DNA of 64,000 nucleotides from Alphaproteobacteria bacterium. Its GTDB lineage: Bacteria > Pseudomonadota > Alphaproteobacteria > Rickettsiales > UBA1997. The notes under the pieces were generated by a model, which saw only the letters and a program-made list of their open reading frames with translations, was not told the origin of the DNA and made no database searches. Where the stretch lies: assembly GCA_021151765.1 (NCBI GenBank), contig JAGKWR010000010.1:8563-72562 (forward strand). The letters run 5' to 3'. This document shows positions 53,597 to 62,083 of the stretch, piece by piece (position 1 is the first letter of the stretch; every line of letters begins with the position of its first letter). The position numbers and the translations under genes are program-made.

Positions 53597-54937
53597 CTAT
53601 TCTTCGTTAGCTTTTTGCCAAACTTTGTCTAGTTCTTTAATTGAGATCTTTTTCTTCTCAATCGCGTCTTGAGCTAAAATAAAATCGATAGTTTTTTCTT
53701 CGATAATTGATCCTCTAAGTTGTTGAACAGCGTTTGGATTTTTTTGATAATAATCCATAACAGCTTTTTCTTGACCAGCAAAGCGGGATAATATTTTGCT
53801 CAACTCTTTGTTAATATCGTCGTTAGTGGCTTCAATTTTATTTTTTTGTGCCAATTCACTCAATATTATACCGCAACGAATCATGCGTTCAGCAATCTCA
53901 CGTTTTTCGGCTTTTTCTTTTTCTTTCTCTTTATCGTTTTTGAACTTATTTGGATTAGTTTTTAATTCTTCTTCAACTTCAGCCCAAAGAGTTTTTAATT
54001 GTTCTTCAACTAAACCTTCTGGCAACTCGAAGTCATATTTTTTATTAGCAAAATCAAAAAATTCTTTTTTGAACAAGCTACGAGAGATATTTTGGTAGTT
54101 GCCTTCAACTTGTTTTTTTACTTCTTCTTCAAGTTTAGTTTTGCTTTCAATTCCGAAAGTATTCTTAACAAATTCATCGTTAACTTCAGGTAGTTTTCCT
54201 ACCAAAACTTTATTCACAGTAACTTCAAATTCAGCGGCTTTGCCAGCGAATTCAGCGCTGTGATATTCTTTTGGAAACTTCACTTTTACTTTTACTTGAT
54301 CACCAGCTTTTTTCCCAACTAATTGATCTTCGAAATCATCGATAAAGCTTTTGCTGCCAAGTTCTAATTGATGACCTTTCGCAGCTCCACCTTCGAATTC
54401 AACTTTATCTATTTTGCCAACATAGTCGATATTTACAGCATCACCATTTTTAGCTTTGTAAGAATCAGCTTGTTCGTCCCAAGTGCGGTAGAATTTTAAT
54501 AATTTGTTTAAAGCTTCATCAACATCAGATGAAGTGATTTCAGCTTCTCTTTTTACAACTTTTGCTTTGTTAAGTTCAATTTCTGGAACTGTCGGGTAAA
54601 TTTCAATAGAAGCTGTGAATTCAACGTCTTTGCCGCTTTCAAAAGTTTTAATATCAATTTTTGGAGGCAACGCAGGTTTTAGGTTATTATCTTTTACGAT
54701 TTTTTGCAAAGTATCTGAAATTACTTTGTCAGCCTCATCAGCCATTATTGAATTGCCGTATTTTTGTTTTATTACATCTTCAGGAACATGTCCTTTACGG
54801 AAACCGCTCATTGAAAGATTAACCTTAATTTTAGCAATATTTTGGTCAATTTTGGATTGAATCAACAAGTTAGGGATAACGATATGATAATCTTTTTTGA
54901 GTTTCTTATCCAAAGTATTTTTAATTATTACGTCCAT
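53597..54937 (-). CDS. tig: Trigger factor
   Basis: This is a ribosome-bound chaperone with peptidyl-prolyl isomerase activity. The ribosome-docking signature is SGFRKGHVPEDVIKQKYG near residue 45, the FKBP-like domain spans about 155-245 (NGDAVNIDYVGKID), and the C-terminal arms are helical and Lys/Glu-rich. The 446-residue length is normal. The usual followers clpP and clpX are not here. Confidence 0.95.
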   Translation of the reverse strand: MDVIIKNTLDKKLKKDYHIVIPNLLIQSKIDQNIAKIKVNLSMSGFRKGHVPEDVIKQKYGNSIMADEADKVISDTLQKIVKDNNLKPALPPKIDIKTFESGKDVEFTASIEIYPTVPEIELNKAKVVKREAEITSSDVDEALNKLLKFYRTWDEQADSYKAKNGDAVNIDYVGKIDKVEFEGGAAKGHQLELGSKSFIDDFEDQLVGKKAGDQVKVKVKFPKEYHSAEFAGKAAEFEVTVNKVLVGKLPEVNDEFVKNTFGIESKTKLEEEVKKQVEGNYQNISRSLFKKEFFDFANKKYDFELPEGLVEEQLKTLWAEVEEELKTNPNKFKNDKEKEKEKAEKREIAERMIRCGIILSELAQKNKIEATNDDINKELSKILSRFAGQEKAVMDYYQKNPNAVQQLRGSIIEEKTIDFILAQDAIEKKKISIKELDKVWQKANEE

Positions 54938-55127
54938 GCGAAGAGCCTTTATTTAGTTATGTTAATGAGATTTATAAGAGGAAATTTGAGTGGAAATTTC
55001 GAGGGTTTTTTCAACACAAAAAATTTAAACAAAAAAGGCTAAAAATAGCAACCGTATTTCTTATAAAATTACTAAATTTTTTTGATGAAAATGAGCTATA
55101 GTAGTGAGGAGAAAATCAAGGGAAGGG

Positions 55128-55212
55128 TGGTGCGGACGGAGGGACTTGAACCCACATGCCGTGAGGCGCTAGATCCTAAGTCTAGTGCGTCTGCCAATTT
55201 CGCCACGTCCGC
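55128..55212 (-). tRNA. tRNA-Leu (anticodon UAG), CCA encoded
   Basis: On the minus strand the gene runs from GCGGACG to the pairing CGTCCGC, discriminator A and an encoded CCA at 55128-55130. It has a D arm (GTGGCGAAATTGGCAGACGC), anticodon loop CTTAGGA giving UAG, the long variable arm of class II tRNAs, and T arm GGGTTCAAGTCCC. It follows rpmA after two hairpins, so it is probably a separate unit. Confidence 0.96.
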
Positions 55213-55258
55213 ATATTAAATTAAAAATCAGGTTTTTAATTTAGGCAGTATTAAGGAG

Positions 55259-55288
55259 AAAATAAGGGAGCAATTACACCCTTATTTT
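55259..55288. terminator. Bidirectional terminator between rpmA and tRNA-Leu
   Basis: AAAATAAGGG (55259-55268) pairs with CCCTTATTTT (55279-55288) over a 10-base loop. Both strands end in a short T-run, so it can stop rpmA transcription before tRNA-Leu. Confidence 0.65.
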
Positions 55289-55296
55289 TCAATCAA

Positions 55297-55338
55297 AATA
55301 TCTTTTGATGAATTAAGATGAATTCATCAAAAGATATT
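55297..55338 (-). terminator. Perfect 18-bp hairpin after rpmA
   Basis: The 18 bases at 55297-55314 are exactly complementary to 55321-55338, with a 6-base loop. The right arm ends 3 bases from the rpmA stop. It is AT-rich and may help stabilise the mRNA 3' end or act with the next hairpin. Confidence 0.6.
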
Positions 55339-55341
55339 AAA

Positions 55342-55608
55342 TTAGTTAGCAACTATAGGATTTACGTCGATGTAAGTTCTGTTTTTGCGTGCGCTTTTAA
55401 CAAAAGTTACGATGCCTTCAATTTTAGCAAAGATAGTGTGATCTTTACCCATACCGACATTTTTACCTGGATGCCATTTTGTTCCTCTTTGACGAACAAT
55501 AATGTTACCTGGTTCTACGAATTGAGATCCGTATTTTTTAACTCCTAATCTTCTACCTGCCGAATCGCGACCGTTTCTCGAACTACCGCCGGCTTTCTTG
55601 GTGGCCAT
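55342..55608 (-). CDS. rpmA: 50S ribosomal protein L27
   Basis: This 88-residue basic protein has the exact L27 pattern: MATKKAGGSSRNGRDSAGRR, then GNIIVRQRGTKWHPGKNVGMG. L27 reaches the peptidyl-transferase centre. It is cotranscribed with rplU, 79 bases upstream on the minus strand. Confidence 0.97.
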   Translation of the reverse strand: MATKKAGGSSRNGRDSAGRRLGVKKYGSQFVEPGNIIVRQRGTKWHPGKNVGMGKDHTIFAKIEGIVTFVKSARKNRTYIDVNPIVAN

Positions 55609-55687
55609 GGTTACTCCGTAATTTCGTTAAACAACTCAACCAACACAAAGGCTGAAAGCTGCCATAAATAATTAATTAAAAACTTTA

Positions 55688-56002
55688 CTACGCTTTGATT
55701 GACAAGATTTTAATCTCAGTGTGGAACTGACGATGACCTTGTTTTCTGCGTGAATTTTGTCTTCTTCTTTTTTTGAAGATAATAACTTTTTTACCTTTGT
55801 AGGTTTTAACGATTTCAGCTTCGACTTGAGCACCTTGAATCAAGGGAGCTCCGAATACGGCTTCAGCCTTTTCGTTTTGAAAGAATAAAACATCGTTCAA
55901 AGTAACCTTTGAGCCAACTTCACCTTCAATTTTTTCCACAGTAATTCTGTCATTTGGGGAAACGCGATATTGCTTACCACCAGTTTGAATGATTGCGAAC
56001 AT
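55688..56002 (-). CDS. rplU: 50S ribosomal protein L21
   Basis: This 104-residue protein has the L21 start MFAIIQTGGKQYRVSPNDR and the conserved KRRRQNSRRKQGHRQFHT segment that contacts 23S rRNA. The order rplU-rpmA is universal; the obgE gene that often follows is absent. Confidence 0.97.
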   Translation of the reverse strand: MFAIIQTGGKQYRVSPNDRITVEKIEGEVGSKVTLNDVLFFQNEKAEAVFGAPLIQGAQVEAEIVKTYKGKKVIIFKKRRRQNSRRKQGHRQFHTEIKILSIKA

Positions 56003-56097
56003 TTTTTGATTTCAAATAAATTGGAATGTCAGAAAGAATTAAGCAACTAGCTTGTTAAAAATAGCATCAAAAGCAAATCTGACAAAAGAGGCGCGGC

Positions 56098-56125
56098 AAA
56101 GTAGAATTCAAAGATTTTTTGTCAA
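56098..56125 (-). promoter_or_regulatory. Putative rplU-rpmA promoter
   Basis: On the minus strand a perfect TTGACA (56120-56125) is followed after 16 bases by TACTTT (56098-56103). It gives a leader of about 90 bases before rplU. Confidence 0.45.
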
Positions 56126-56231
56126 GCGCTCATTTTTAAAAATGTAAAAAACAACTTTGTGCTCTTTTTTTATTTAAAAGAAAGATCTACTAAAGCTCTA
56201 TTAATATTCCTTAATTCTTTAATAGAAAATT

Positions 56232-57635
56232 ATGACTAAATTATTCGAGGCCAAGAAGCGTCTTTATCCACAAGCCATTAAAGGAAGATTTCGCAAAATT
56301 AAAAATATTCTGAACGCGATCTTTTTGACTGTTTTTTTATTTTTACCATTTCTCCGTTTTGATCGTGGAGATTCTTCTCCAAATCAAGCCATATTAATCG
56401 ATTTTGTTAATTCGAAATTTTATTTTTTCTTTATCGAAATATGGCCGCAAGAAGTTTTCTATGTGGCGGGAATACTTATAATTTCTGCAGTTGCTCTGTT
56501 TTTTGTAACTTCTTTATTTGGTAGAATTTGGTGTGGATATGCTTGTTTCCAAACTGTATGGACAGATATTTTTATTGCTGTTGAACGTTTATTCCAAGGC
56601 GATCGCAATAACAGAATAATTTTAGATCGCAGAAATAATTTTCAGAAAATTTGGCGCAAAACATGTACTCATCTAGTTTGGATTTTAATTTCTTTGATTA
56701 CTGGATTTGCTTTTGTCGCTTATTTCAATGACATATTTTATTTGCTAAAAATTTCAAATTTTTCTCAAAATATCAGCGCATTTTGGTGGATGATAAGTGT
56801 AGCAGGTATGACTTATATTATGGCCGGTTTTGCTCGTGAGCACGTTTGTACTTACATGTGTCCTTATTCGCGTTTTCAATCAGCGATGTTTGATGAAAAT
56901 ACTTTGATTATAACCTATGACCAAAAGAGAGGAGAGCCGCGTGGAAAACATAAGCAAGGTGATAGTTTCGAGAATCGAGGAGATTGTATTGATTGTAAAC
57001 AATGTGTAGTGGTTTGTCCGACTGGAATTGATATTCGCAACGGATTGCAAATGGAGTGTATTGCATGTGGTTTATGTGTTGATGCTTGTGATAATATAAT
57101 GGAGAAGATTGTCCGTCCAAAAGGATTAATACGTTATGATACGGAAAAGAATTTGCATAATCCAACTCCGCAAAATCGCTTTAAGGTCAAACGTCCACGC
57201 ACTTTTTTATACAGTGCTATAATGATTTTGGTTTGTTCTTTGATGGTTATCGGATTAACTAATAAATCGCTTTTGGATATTTCTGCAGTTGCAGATCGTA
57301 ACCCACTTTTTGTGACTTTATCGGATGGTTCTATTCGTAATGGATATACTCTAAAAATCATGAATAAAACTCATGAGAAAAAAACTTTTGAGTTGAAGAT
57401 TGCTAATCCACAGCAAGCAGAATTGAAGGTTCAATCATTTGATCAGAGTAATGAAAATAATATTTCATCCGAGCCAGATTCAGTTACAACAGTAAAAATT
57501 TATGTGATTTTGTCGAAGGAAAATATCGTAAAAAACGAAGAGGGAAGAGCCTTTATAGAATTAATAGCAAAAGATAAAGTTAGCTCTGAAGAGAAGAAAA
57601 TAGAATTAGTTTTTGTGAGTTCTTCTTCAAAATAA
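56232..57635 (+). CDS. ccoG: cbb3 oxidase accessory protein CcoG/FixG (4Fe-4S)
   Basis: A membrane iron-sulfur protein that reduces copper for cbb3 oxidase assembly. The 467-residue chain has the N-terminal helix, the FGRIWCGYACFQTVWTD loop of the family, AREHVCTYMCPYSRFQ, and two 4Fe-4S motifs (CIDCKQCVVVCP and CIACGLCVDAC), then an Ig-like C-terminal domain. It stands alone here, 49 kb from ccoHIS, which supports a cbb3 terminal oxidase elsewhere in the genome. Confidence 0.94.
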   Translation: MTKLFEAKKRLYPQAIKGRFRKIKNILNAIFLTVFLFLPFLRFDRGDSSPNQAILIDFVNSKFYFFFIEIWPQEVFYVAGILIISAVALFFVTSLFGRIWCGYACFQTVWTDIFIAVERLFQGDRNNRIILDRRNNFQKIWRKTCTHLVWILISLITGFAFVAYFNDIFYLLKISNFSQNISAFWWMISVAGMTYIMAGFAREHVCTYMCPYSRFQSAMFDENTLIITYDQKRGEPRGKHKQGDSFENRGDCIDCKQCVVVCPTGIDIRNGLQMECIACGLCVDACDNIMEKIVRPKGLIRYDTEKNLHNPTPQNRFKVKRPRTFLYSAIMILVCSLMVIGLTNKSLLDISAVADRNPLFVTLSDGSIRNGYTLKIMNKTHEKKTFELKIANPQQAELKVQSFDQSNENNISSEPDSVTTVKIYVILSKENIVKNEEGRAFIELIAKDKVSSEEKKIELVFVSSSSK

Positions 57636-57653
57636 ATTAGGGGTTAAGATCAG

Positions 57654-58091
57654 TTATATACTGCTTTTAACCCACTTCGCGTCTTCTTTTTTGTAAGCAT
57701 TTATTTTCGCATTATTGCGATATTTTGAAGCAACTTTTTGTGCTTTTTCTAAGGTTAAAGAATCGAAAAAATAAAAAGCACGAGAGAACGCTGTAATGAA
57801 ATTTTGCGAGGCTTCTTCAAGTAAAATTATGTAATCAGCTTGGTTAGAATTCTCTTCTTTGTCAGTGATTAAAACAGGCTGTCTTTCTAGTGCAAAATTT
57901 GTATCAGATATTGTGATGTGTGGAATAAATTTATTTTTGCCATAGCTCCAAAGCCCGTCATCAACTTCTTTGATACGCAAGGGATCGCGTGAGAAAATCA
58001 AAACTTTTTTGTTTTCTTCCAAGATTTTTAAAATGAGTGGAGCAATTGATTTTGTTGTTCCTTCGTCGGATTGGTAGAAATTAATTTCCAT
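57654..58091 (-). CDS. holC: DNA polymerase III subunit chi
   Basis: HolC links the clamp loader to SSB. The 145-residue protein has the family start (MEINFYQ..., then LILKILEENKKVLIFSRD), the DDGLWSYGKNKFIPH motif and a late LEKAQKVASKYR helix that includes the SSB contact area. A gene for another clamp-loader subunit, holA, is also in this window. Confidence 0.9.
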   Translation of the reverse strand: MEINFYQSDEGTTKSIAPLILKILEENKKVLIFSRDPLRIKEVDDGLWSYGKNKFIPHITISDTNFALERQPVLITDKEENSNQADYIILLEEASQNFITAFSRAFYFFDSLTLEKAQKVASKYRNNAKINAYKKEDAKWVKSSI

Positions 58092-58120
58092 TTTATTCTC
58101 GATTTAATCAGCAAAAATTT

Positions 58121-58618
58121 TTATAAAAAATCGCAAAATTCTTTCAAAACTTCTTCATACATTTCGCGTTTGAAAGAAACGATCGATTCAACAACTTCCG
58201 ACTTTTCAGCCCATTTCCATTCGGAAAATTCAGGATCTTCGGTTTTTATATTAATTGCTGCTTCATCGCCTAAAAATTCAACTAAATACCATTTTTGTTT
58301 TTGACCTAGATATTTGCCGCCCCAAAATTTTTTTTGGAGTTTGTAAGGCAGATTGTAATAATGGTAAGTATCACTTTTTTTGATTAATTTGATGCTATCG
58401 CTTTGAATACCAGTTTCTTCCCGAAGTTCACGAATCATGGCTGCATCTTCGTGTTCACCGGCATCTAGGCCGCCTTGAGGCATTTGCCAAGCGTCTGAAT
58501 TATTGTCGATTCTTTTACCAACAAAAATCTTCCTATTTTTATTGATTATCATTATCCCAACGCCACTGCGGTAAAGATAATCAGGCTTTTCGCCGGCTTG
58601 AGATTTTTGAGAATTCAT
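58121..58618 (-). CDS. rppH: RNA pyrophosphohydrolase RppH (Nudix)
   Basis: RppH removes pyrophosphate from the 5' end of mRNAs and starts their decay. The Nudix box is GGLDAGEHEDAAMIRELREETG, shown here in two parts: GGLDAGEHED and AMIRELREETG. The YRSGVGIMIIN and WQMPQGG segments mark the RppH subgroup. The 165-residue length is normal. It precedes holC by 29 bases on the minus strand. Confidence 0.93.
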   Translation of the reverse strand: MNSQKSQAGEKPDYLYRSGVGIMIINKNRKIFVGKRIDNNSDAWQMPQGGLDAGEHEDAAMIRELREETGIQSDSIKLIKKSDTYHYYNLPYKLQKKFWGGKYLGQKQKWYLVEFLGDEAAINIKTEDPEFSEWKWAEKSEVVESIVSFKREMYEEVLKEFCDFL

Positions 58619-58744
58619 GTGGATTGCTAGTTTGACTTATTTTGTGTGCGCGAATAATTTGTAGTAATCGAAACTAAAAAAGATCCCGAAAAAATCAAAC
58701 CTTTAAGTCGTCACGATTTTTTCTTTCTTCAAAATTCTTCCTTT

Positions 58745-60151
58745 ATGAAATATATTTCTACACGCCTTGCCGCTCCTGCACTTTCTTTTCAAGATGTCGT
58801 TTTGCAAGGATTAGCAAATGATGGCGGTCTTTATGTTCCGGAATTTTTGCCAAAATTTGACAAGGCAAAAATGGAGCAATTACGCAAATTAAATTACGAA
58901 GAATTATTCTTTGAAGTTACTGAACATTTCGTTAGCGGTGAAATCGATTCTAAAACTTACAAAGAAATCATCAAAAAATCTTACCAGAATTTTTCACATA
59001 CAGCGATTGCACCCTTAAAACAGCTTTCGGCCACTGAATTTTTACTTGAGCTTTTTCATGGCCCAACTCTCGCGTTCAAAGATTTCGCATTGCAGTTTTT
59101 AGGAAATTTGCTTGATCATTTTTTGCAAAAAACAGGTGAGAAAATAGTAATTATTGGCGCAACTTCTGGTGACACTGGATCAGCTGCAATTCAGGGCTGC
59201 AAGGCTTGTAAGAATGCGCAAATTTTTATTCTTCACCCTCTAAATCGTGTATCAGAAGTTCAGCGTCGTCAAATGACAACTGTATTAGCCGATAATGTTT
59301 TTAATATTGCGTTACAAGGCAACTTTGATGATTGCCAAGCAATGGTGAAAAAGATGTTTGGTAATCAAGAATTTTTGCACGGCAAAAGAATGGTTGCGGT
59401 TAATTCCATCAACTTTGCACGAATCATGGCGCAGATTGTCTATTATTTCTATGCAGCCTTGCGACTTGGTGTCGATGAAAAAAATCCGATTTCTTTTTCA
59501 GTTCCTACGGGAAATTTCGGCGATATTTACGCCGGATTTTTAGCCAAAAAAATGGGTCTAAATATCAAAACTCTGATTATTGCAACCAACTCAAACGATA
59601 TTTTGCACCGCTTTTTACAAAATAACGATTATAGACGCGCGGAAGCAAAAGACACGATTTCCCCAAGTATGAATATTCAAGTCTCGAGCAATTTTGAACG
59701 TTTACTTTTTGATGCTTATAAAGCGCAAAAGCTAGAAAATAAGATGCCAGAATTAATGAAAGAATTTGAGCGTACCGGCTTTTTATCCGTTGATGCGGAA
59801 ATCATGCAAAATATCAAAAAAGATTTTAGTTCTTATGCATTTGATGACGAGCAAACTTTAACAACAATTAAAGAAATCTTTGCACAAACTTCAGAATTGC
59901 TTGATCCACACACAGCAATTGGAGTGGCTGCAAGTAAGCAATTTATCAAAGAACAAAGATACGAAGGTGAATTGGTTGTTACTTTAGCGACAGCTCATCC
60001 AGCAAAGTTTCCGGATGCAGTTGTGCAAGCTACAAAAAAACATCCAGATTTACCGAATTTCTTAAAAGATTTATTCGCGCGCTCAGAAAAAATGGAAATT
60101 CTCCAAAATGATGTTGAGAGTGTAAAACAATTCATTTCACAAAAAATATAA
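58745..60151 (+). CDS. thrC: Threonine synthase
   Basis: ThrC turns O-phosphohomoserine into threonine with PLP. The 468-residue chain has GLANDGGLYVPEF, the PLP lysine in LAFKDFALQF, GATSGDTGSAAIQG and PTGNFGDIYAGF. It is the longer, E. coli-type enzyme. The other thr genes are not nearby. Its stop is followed directly by the ccmF start, without a spacer. Confidence 0.95.
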   Translation: MKYISTRLAAPALSFQDVVLQGLANDGGLYVPEFLPKFDKAKMEQLRKLNYEELFFEVTEHFVSGEIDSKTYKEIIKKSYQNFSHTAIAPLKQLSATEFLLELFHGPTLAFKDFALQFLGNLLDHFLQKTGEKIVIIGATSGDTGSAAIQGCKACKNAQIFILHPLNRVSEVQRRQMTTVLADNVFNIALQGNFDDCQAMVKKMFGNQEFLHGKRMVAVNSINFARIMAQIVYYFYAALRLGVDEKNPISFSVPTGNFGDIYAGFLAKKMGLNIKTLIIATNSNDILHRFLQNNDYRRAEAKDTISPSMNIQVSSNFERLLFDAYKAQKLENKMPELMKEFERTGFLSVDAEIMQNIKKDFSSYAFDDEQTLTTIKEIFAQTSELLDPHTAIGVAASKQFIKEQRYEGELVVTLATAHPAKFPDAVVQATKKHPDLPNFLKDLFARSEKMEILQNDVESVKQFISQKI

Positions 60152-62083
60152 ATGGCACCAACCCTTGGATTCGCACTGTTGCTTTTGGTTTTATCAACTG
60201 CACTTTTTTTGCCCTTTTTCAATTTTTTTTCATATAAAAAAGCTAATTTTGATCAGCTTGAAGAAGTTAACAAAATTTTGATTGGTTTGATTTTTGTCGC
60301 AGCAATTTTGACGCAAATCTCACTAATTTATTCGTACGTAATTTCTGATTTTTCGGTCGCCAATGTTTATCAAAATTCGCATCAACTTAAACCATTAATT
60401 TACAAAATTTCTGGCAGTTGGGGAAATCATGAAGGCTCGATGCTACTTCTGATTTCAGTGCTTTGTGCCTACAGCACTGCTTTTGTTTTTATCAGTAAAA
60501 TTGAAGCTAAATCAAAAATAATTATCGCATCAACGCAAAGTATAATTATTGCGGCCTTTGCTGCCTTTACTGCTTTTACGTCAAATCCGTTTGCTCGAAT
60601 TTTTCCAGCTCCAGCTTCGGGATTGAGTTTGAATCCAGTTTTGCAAGATATCGGATTGTCGATGCATCCACCAATGTTGTACACTGGTTACATTGGTTTT
60701 TCGCTGATTTTTTCTTTCGCTATTGCCGGATTACTACGTCAAAAAATTGATCAAGATTTTGCCTCTCATTTAAAAAATTGGCTGTTTTTTTCTTACGGAT
60801 TTTTGACTTTAGGAATTGGCTTGGGTTCTTGGTGGGCTTATCGCGAACTTGGTTGGGGAGGATATTGGTTTTGGGATCCAGTAGAAAATGTTTCTTTGAT
60901 GCCGTGGCTTGCTGCAACTGCTTTAATTCACTGTCTGAAAATTTTAGAGAAGAGAGATATTTTTAAAAAATGGTCAGCTTTTTTAGCGATTTTATCTTTT
61001 ATTTTGTGTTTGCTTGGAATCTTCCTGACTCGTTCCGGAGTCTTGACTTCAGTGCACTCATTCGCTGTTGATGCCAAACGTGGATTTTTTGTTATTTTGT
61101 TAATTAGCTTAATCGGAGGAGCCGGATTTGCAATCTTTGGAGCGCAATCACATAAAATAAAAAATGCTAAAATTACTTTTCATTTTTGGTCAAAAATTGG
61201 TGCGATTTTGGTAAATAATTATTTCCTCGTCTTGTCTTTGTTTATCGTGGTTTTGGGCACTTTATATCCACTTTTTTCGCAAAGTTTCTTTGATCAATTT
61301 ATTTCGATTGGCGCTGAATATTATAACAAATTATTCGCTATTTTATTAGTGCCATTTTTACTTTTTTTAGCGAGTTCTTACTTTTTAAATTATAGTGAAA
61401 AAACAGCGGCACAGAAAATAATTAATCGCTCAAATTCCTTGATTTGCTTGATTGCAATTACTTTGACTTCTTTGACTTATTTTTATCATCAAGAGTTTGA
61501 AATTCTGCAAATTACTATTTTATTTTTAGCGATATTAGTTGCGCTTTTAACGCTCTTATTTTTTGCAAAAATTGTAATTAGTGATAGTCAAATACGATTT
61601 TTTTCAACTTCATCAATCGGCCACGCGCCAACGACTGCAGCTCATTTGGGTTTTGTTTTGGTATTGATTGGAATTGTTCTTACATCATCTTTTGGTTTGA
61701 CCAAAGAATTAAATATTAAAGAAGGTGAAACGATTAAAATCTCTAACTACTCGATTAAATTTAACTCAGTTTCTTACGAGCAAGGTTCTAATTTTGTGGC
61801 GCGCCAAGGTAATTTTGAAGTCAGTAGCAACAATCAATTCTATGCTAATTTATCGCCGCAATTGCGTTTTTATCCGGTTTCTGAACAAACCACAAATGAA
61901 GCTGCAATTAAACATAGTTTCTTTGGCGATCTTTATTTGGTAATCGGTCAAAAAGATGAGAATGATTTTTATGCGTTGCGCATTTATCACAAACCTTTCA
62001 TTTATTTGATGTGGCTAGGTTGCGCCATGATTTTTGCTGGCACGATGATTAAAATTTCACAAAGATTTTTGGTAAAATTATGA
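60152..62083 (+). CDS. ccmF: Cytochrome c-type biogenesis protein CcmF (heme lyase)
   Basis: CcmF attaches heme to apocytochrome c in system I. The 643-residue protein has about fifteen helices, the GSWGNHEGSMLL motif, and the WWD domain in GGYWFWDPVENVSLMPWL that binds heme with nearby histidines. This matches a c-type cytochrome content that cbb3 oxidase would need. It is coupled to ggt by a 4-base overlap (ATGA). Confidence 0.95.
   Translation: MAPTLGFALLLLVLSTALFLPFFNFFSYKKANFDQLEEVNKILIGLIFVAAILTQISLIYSYVISDFSVANVYQNSHQLKPLIYKISGSWGNHEGSMLLLISVLCAYSTAFVFISKIEAKSKIIIASTQSIIIAAFAAFTAFTSNPFARIFPAPASGLSLNPVLQDIGLSMHPPMLYTGYIGFSLIFSFAIAGLLRQKIDQDFASHLKNWLFFSYGFLTLGIGLGSWWAYRELGWGGYWFWDPVENVSLMPWLAATALIHCLKILEKRDIFKKWSAFLAILSFILCLLGIFLTRSGVLTSVHSFAVDAKRGFFVILLISLIGGAGFAIFGAQSHKIKNAKITFHFWSKIGAILVNNYFLVLSLFIVVLGTLYPLFSQSFFDQFISIGAEYYNKLFAILLVPFLLFLASSYFLNYSEKTAAQKIINRSNSLICLIAITLTSLTYFYHQEFEILQITILFLAILVALLTLLFFAKIVISDSQIRFFSTSSIGHAPTTAAHLGFVLVLIGIVLTSSFGLTKELNIKEGETIKISNYSIKFNSVSYEQGSNFVARQGNFEVSSNNQFYANLSPQLRFYPVSEQTTNEAAIKHSFFGDLYLVIGQKDENDFYALRIYHKPFIYLMWLGCAMIFAGTMIKISQRFLVKL

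Noticed and set aside
54938..55127. Spacer between tig and tRNA-Leu
   Set aside because: Checked for a further tRNA or small RNA; no cloverleaf or convincing promoter pair was seen.
56131..56144. Perfect 14-bp palindrome CATTTTTAAAAATG before ccoG
   Set aside because: Considered as an FNR- or Fur-type operator for ccoG, but it does not fit either consensus and is the kind of palindrome expected in very AT-rich spacer.
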